DNA of 7,997 bases, taken from an uncultured Treponema sp. Its GTDB lineage: Bacteria > Spirochaetota > Spirochaetia > Treponematales > Treponemataceae. The stretch covers positions 1 to 7,997 of the forward strand of contig CAKUTI010000047.1 in assembly GCA_934691925.1 (NCBI GenBank), read 5' to 3'. This document shows, piece by piece, positions 6,110 through 7,997 of the stretch; position 1 is the first letter of the stretch; every line of letters starts with the position of its first letter. Under the pieces are notes generated by a model. It was given only the letters and a program-made list of their open reading frames with translations. It was not told the DNA's origin and searched no databases. Both the position numbers and the translations under genes were made by a program.

Positions 6110-7459
6110 TTATCTCGACAAGTTCGGATAAAGCTCCAGAGCCGCCGTATAGAAATTCTCCCAGGCCTTGTCTTCAGAAACAAAGCCGTTGAAATAATCC
6201 GCGAACGCTTTCTGCAAATTCTCAGTGATTCCCTGGTCGTATGCAGTCATATTGTCCTTGCTGATGCTCTTCGCTGAATCCAAGAAAAGCGAGATGTGGT
6301 TCTGGCCGCCGAGGAACTCGTTCTTGTAGTCGCTCGCAGCAACAATTGTCATCGCGTCCTCATTGTTCACAAAGTCGCCTTTTTCAAGCGCAATCTGAAT
6401 CATGTTGTCCTTGCTGCAAGTGAGCGCGAACATAACATCACGGATAAGTTTCACGTTGTCAGAGCCTTTCGCGCCGCAAATCCAAGTTCCGCCCCAGCAG
6501 AATCCCTGAGGTCCCTTGCAGAATCCCCAGTCGCCGTAGCTTCCGTTTCCGGCTTTCGCAGGAGAATCCTTGCTTTCAAGAGTGGCAGGAGCAAGACAGA
6601 AATCGATGAACCATGCAGGTCCGAAATATCCGAACACTTTTCCGTCCTTGCTCGCCCCCTGAAAACTCTCGGCAGACCACAAATTCGCCTTATTGTTATA
6701 TCCTTTGTCTGTGTAAAGTTTTGTCTGTGAAATCCAGCGTTTCACCTGCGGGTCAATATTGATTTTTCCATCAACAACAAAAGGAGATTTAGCGTTGTCT
6801 GTGAAAACTCTAAAGTCATCATCGAATCCAGAAAGCATAAAATAGCCTTTCGCTTTCGCCTTTGCCGCAACATCGTCGAACAAATCCCAGTTATCCAAAG
6901 CCTTCTGGACTTCCGCCGGGTCATCAGTTCCGAGAACAGCCTTTGCAATCGAGCGTCTATAAATAAATCCTCCCGGACAAGCCTGCCAAGAAACTCCGCG
7001 CAAAACGCCGTCAGAATCTGTCATCACATCTTTTGTGTACTTGTACTGCTTCGACAAATCCTCGTCCGTAAGACCGATTTCGCCTTTTACATCGAGAACC
7101 ATTCCGGAATCAATATATTTTTTTGCGTAATCCGCCTCGACAAGGAAAATATCGACACGCTCATCCGCCGGAAGATTTTCCTGCTGCAAAAGAATCTCGT
7201 CAAGCTTGTTCTGATAAGCATTGTCAAGATTCGGAGTTAAAAGCCAGTTGACTTTCACATCAGACGGCAAAAGATTTTTCTGCTCGAAATAATTCTTGAA
7301 CCTGTCCTGAAATTCCTCGTTCCAAACCGCAATATTCAAGACCTTGCCCTCTTTTCCGCCATTTTCAGCGGCTGCCGAGCCAGATTTTTTGCTGCAAGAC
7401 GAAAGCGCGAAAAGCGAGACAATCGACAATCCGACCGCCGTTTTGATAAGTTTTTTCAT
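6110..7459 (-). CDS. Sugar-binding lipoprotein of ABC importer (family 1 extracellular solute-binding protein)
   Basis: This protein of 449 residues is the extracytoplasmic receptor of the importer. The N-terminus MKKLIKTAVGLSIVSLFALS is a lipoprotein signal peptide ending in the lipobox LSSC, with the acylated cysteine at C22, followed by a Ser/Gly/Ala-rich linker. The mature part starts VLNIAVWNEEFQDRFKNYF, the first strand and helix of family 1 (MalE/UgpB-like) binding proteins. Many exposed aromatics (several Trp and Tyr, such as FCWGGTWICGAKG and YFGPAWFIDF) suit stacking against sugar rings. AGGAG (7470-7466) sits 6 nt before the ATG. It is the first gene of the operon, after a strong promoter and operator candidate. 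Specificity for cellobiose or a short beta-glucan is inferred from the GH94 gene, not from the binding site. Confidence 0.92.
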   Translation of the reverse strand: MKKLIKTAVGLSIVSLFALSSCSKKSGSAAAENGGKEGKVLNIAVWNEEFQDRFKNYFEQKNLLPSDVKVNWLLTPNLDNAYQNKLDEILLQQENLPADERVDIFLVEADYAKKYIDSGMVLDVKGEIGLTDEDLSKQYKYTKDVMTDSDGVLRGVSWQACPGGFIYRRSIAKAVLGTDDPAEVQKALDNWDLFDDVAAKAKAKGYFMLSGFDDDFRVFTDNAKSPFVVDGKINIDPQVKRWISQTKLYTDKGYNNKANLWSAESFQGASKDGKVFGYFGPAWFIDFCLAPATLESKDSPAKAGNGSYGDWGFCKGPQGFCWGGTWICGAKGSDNVKLIRDVMFALTCSKDNMIQIALEKGDFVNNEDAMTIVAASDYKNEFLGGQNHISLFLDSAKSISKDNMTAYDQGITENLQKAFADYFNGFVSEDKAWENFYTAALELYPNLSR

Positions 7460-7497
7460 AAAAGTCTCCTTTTTTATTTATAAAATCAGCAAGATGC

Positions 7498-7530
7498 AAA
7501 GCGCGGAACAAAAAAAGCGCACCGCACTTT
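7498..7530 (-). other. Leader hairpin upstream of the binding-protein gene
   Basis: In the 5' leader of about 90 nt, AAAGUGCGG (7530-7522) can pair with CCGCGCUUU (7506-7498): 9 bp including one U.G, closing a 15-nt U-rich loop. It lies between the operator candidate and the SD. The run of U is inside the loop, not after the stem, so it does not look like a terminator. A role in mRNA stability is possible. Confidence 0.4.
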
Positions 7531-7531
7531 A

Positions 7532-7545
7532 CGAAAACGTTGTAG
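7532..7545. promoter_or_regulatory. Candidate LacI-family operator
   Basis: CGAAAACGTTGTAG is an imperfect 14-bp dyad centred on CG, with four of six half-site positions symmetric. This is the form of LacI/GalR-family operators. It starts 10 nt downstream of the -10 hexamer and spans about +4 to +17, where a bound repressor would block transcription. No LacI-type gene is in the window, so the regulator would be encoded elsewhere. Confidence 0.5.
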
Positions 7546-7555
7546 TTACAATTAA

Positions 7556-7584
7556 ATTATCATACGTCTTATTTAATTTGTCAA
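7556..7584 (-). promoter_or_regulatory. Predicted sigma-70-type promoter of the cellobiose operon
   Basis: The minus strand has TTGACA (7584-7579), a 17-nt AT-rich spacer, and GATAAT (7561-7556). This is a perfect -35, optimal spacing and a -10 one base from consensus. Transcription would start near 7549, giving a leader of about 90 nt. It lies downstream of the terminator at 7689-7652, so the operon is insulated from the flavoprotein gene. Confidence 0.8.
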
Positions 7585-7643
7585 AATTTATTTTTGTGAT
7601 AAGGAGAAAGGAAGTAAAGATAAGAGCAAAACAGAAACATAGG

Positions 7644-7689
7644 AAAAAAATGCGCCTTCTAAAGTTTATTGTCAAACTTCAGAAGGCGC
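7644..7689 (-). terminator. Strong intrinsic terminator of the FprA-type flavoprotein gene
   Basis: On the minus strand GCGCCUUCUGAAGUUU (7689-7674) pairs with AAACUUUAGAAGGCGC (7667-7652) over 16 bp with one G.U. It has a 6-nt GACAAU loop and is followed by A and seven U (7650-7644). It starts 17 nt after the flavoprotein stop codon. The U-run exists only for the minus transcript, so it is one-directional. Confidence 0.93.
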
Positions 7690-7706
7690 TTATCAGACAG
7701 CAAATT

Positions 7707-7997
7707 CTATGCAAAACAAACCAATTCTTCAGCCAGTTTTTCAAGCTGGCTCTCAACTGCGGCATTTACAGAAATCTTTATTGTGACTTTATCCTCAAGA
7801 ATTTCTATTTCTTTCAAAGGCTCAAACATTTTTGCCATCGCTTTTGCGGCAAGCGGCGCCCATGCGCCGTTTTCGATAAAACCAACCGTTCTGTTTTGAA
7901 AGTTCCGCTCCGCAAGGTGAGAAATAAATTCGCGCATTTTAGGAAAAACTTCTCCATTGTAAGTTGTCGAAGCCAAAACAAGTTTTTTGTAGCGGAA
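7707..7997 (-). CDS. FprA-family A-type flavoprotein, C-terminal flavodoxin domain (5' end outside window)
   Basis: The last 96 residues are visible, open at the window edge. They read FRYKKLVLASTTYNGEVFPK, then MREFISHLAERNFQNRTVGF, IENGAWAPLAAK and a final LEKLAEEL helix. LASTTYNG is the second FMN-contacting loop of the flavodoxin fold, and RNFQNRTVGFIENGAWAP is characteristic of the C-terminal domain of A-type flavoproteins (FprA, rubredoxin:oxygen oxidoreductase). These enzymes have an N-terminal diiron metallo-beta-lactamase domain and reduce O2 or NO in the cytoplasm of anaerobes, giving protection from oxygen. That N-terminal domain lies beyond the window, so a stand-alone flavodoxin-like protein cannot be fully excluded. 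An apparent start at 7976 is an internal TTG (Leu), not a real start. The gene ends in TAG, followed by its own terminator. Confidence 0.78.
   Translation of the reverse strand, partial: FRYKKLVLASTTYNGEVFPKMREFISHLAERNFQNRTVGFIENGAWAPLAAKAMAKMFEPLKEIEILEDKVTIKISVNAAVESQLEKLAEELVCFA

Noticed and set aside
6019..6183. N-terminal extension of the first permease to the ATG at 6183
   Set aside because: It would overlap the binding-protein gene and run through the intercistronic hairpin. The 55 added residues are unlike the family, while the ATG at 6018 has a good SD and a normal permease N-terminus.
7498..7530. Leader hairpin of the operon as an intrinsic terminator
   Set aside because: The U-run lies in the loop rather than after the stem, so it does not fit the terminator form.
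1..7997. CRISPR arrays, tRNA/rRNA genes, phage or transposase genes
   Set aside because: I saw no regularly spaced repeats, no tRNA-like cloverleaf or rRNA sequence and no integrase or transposase domain in any frame.

Overview
The window reads as a chromosomal segment of an anaerobic, plant-polysaccharide-using gut or rumen bacterium. A Treponema-like spirochaete is my best guess, from the AT-rich intergenic DNA with long A/T runs, the relaxed lipobox, a type III glutamine synthetase, an FprA-type flavoprotein and an intracellular cellobiose phosphorylase. The genus is inferred from gene content and style; nothing here proves it. Every gene I can support lies on the minus strand, so transcription runs from high to low coordinates. 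The long plus-strand ORFs are antisense shadows.

In transcription order: (1) 7997-7707 is the C-terminal end of an FprA-family flavoprotein, closed by a strong intrinsic terminator (7689-7652). (2) 7584-1603 is a four-gene cellobiose operon. It has a near-consensus promoter (TTGACA, 17 nt, GATAAT), a LacI-type operator candidate just downstream of the -10, and a structured leader. The genes are a lipoprotein sugar-binding protein (7459-6110), two ABC permeases (6018-5095 and 5030-4182) and a GH94 cellobiose phosphorylase (4077-1603). No ABC ATPase is encoded, so a shared ATPase elsewhere is implied. (3) 1596-1453 is a short repeat-like stretch with imperfect terminal inverted repeats. (4) 1368-382 is an EamA-family drug/metabolite transporter. 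(5) 342-1 has a second good promoter (TTGACG, 17 nt, TATAAC), a leader of about 165 nt with two successive hairpin plus U-tract structures and an SD that can pair locally, then the first 47 codons of type III glutamine synthetase (glnN), cut by the window edge.

The inferred logic of the operon is ABC import of a beta-glucodisaccharide, then cytoplasmic phosphorolysis to glucose 1-phosphate and glucose. Intercistronic stem-loops may set the ratio of binding protein to permease. The most unusual part is the glnN leader. Its G.U pairs form only in the minus-strand transcript, which points to an RNA-level attenuator or riboregulator upstream of a nitrogen-assimilation gene. I did not find a wholly new protein system here; the novelty lies in these RNA and operator elements.
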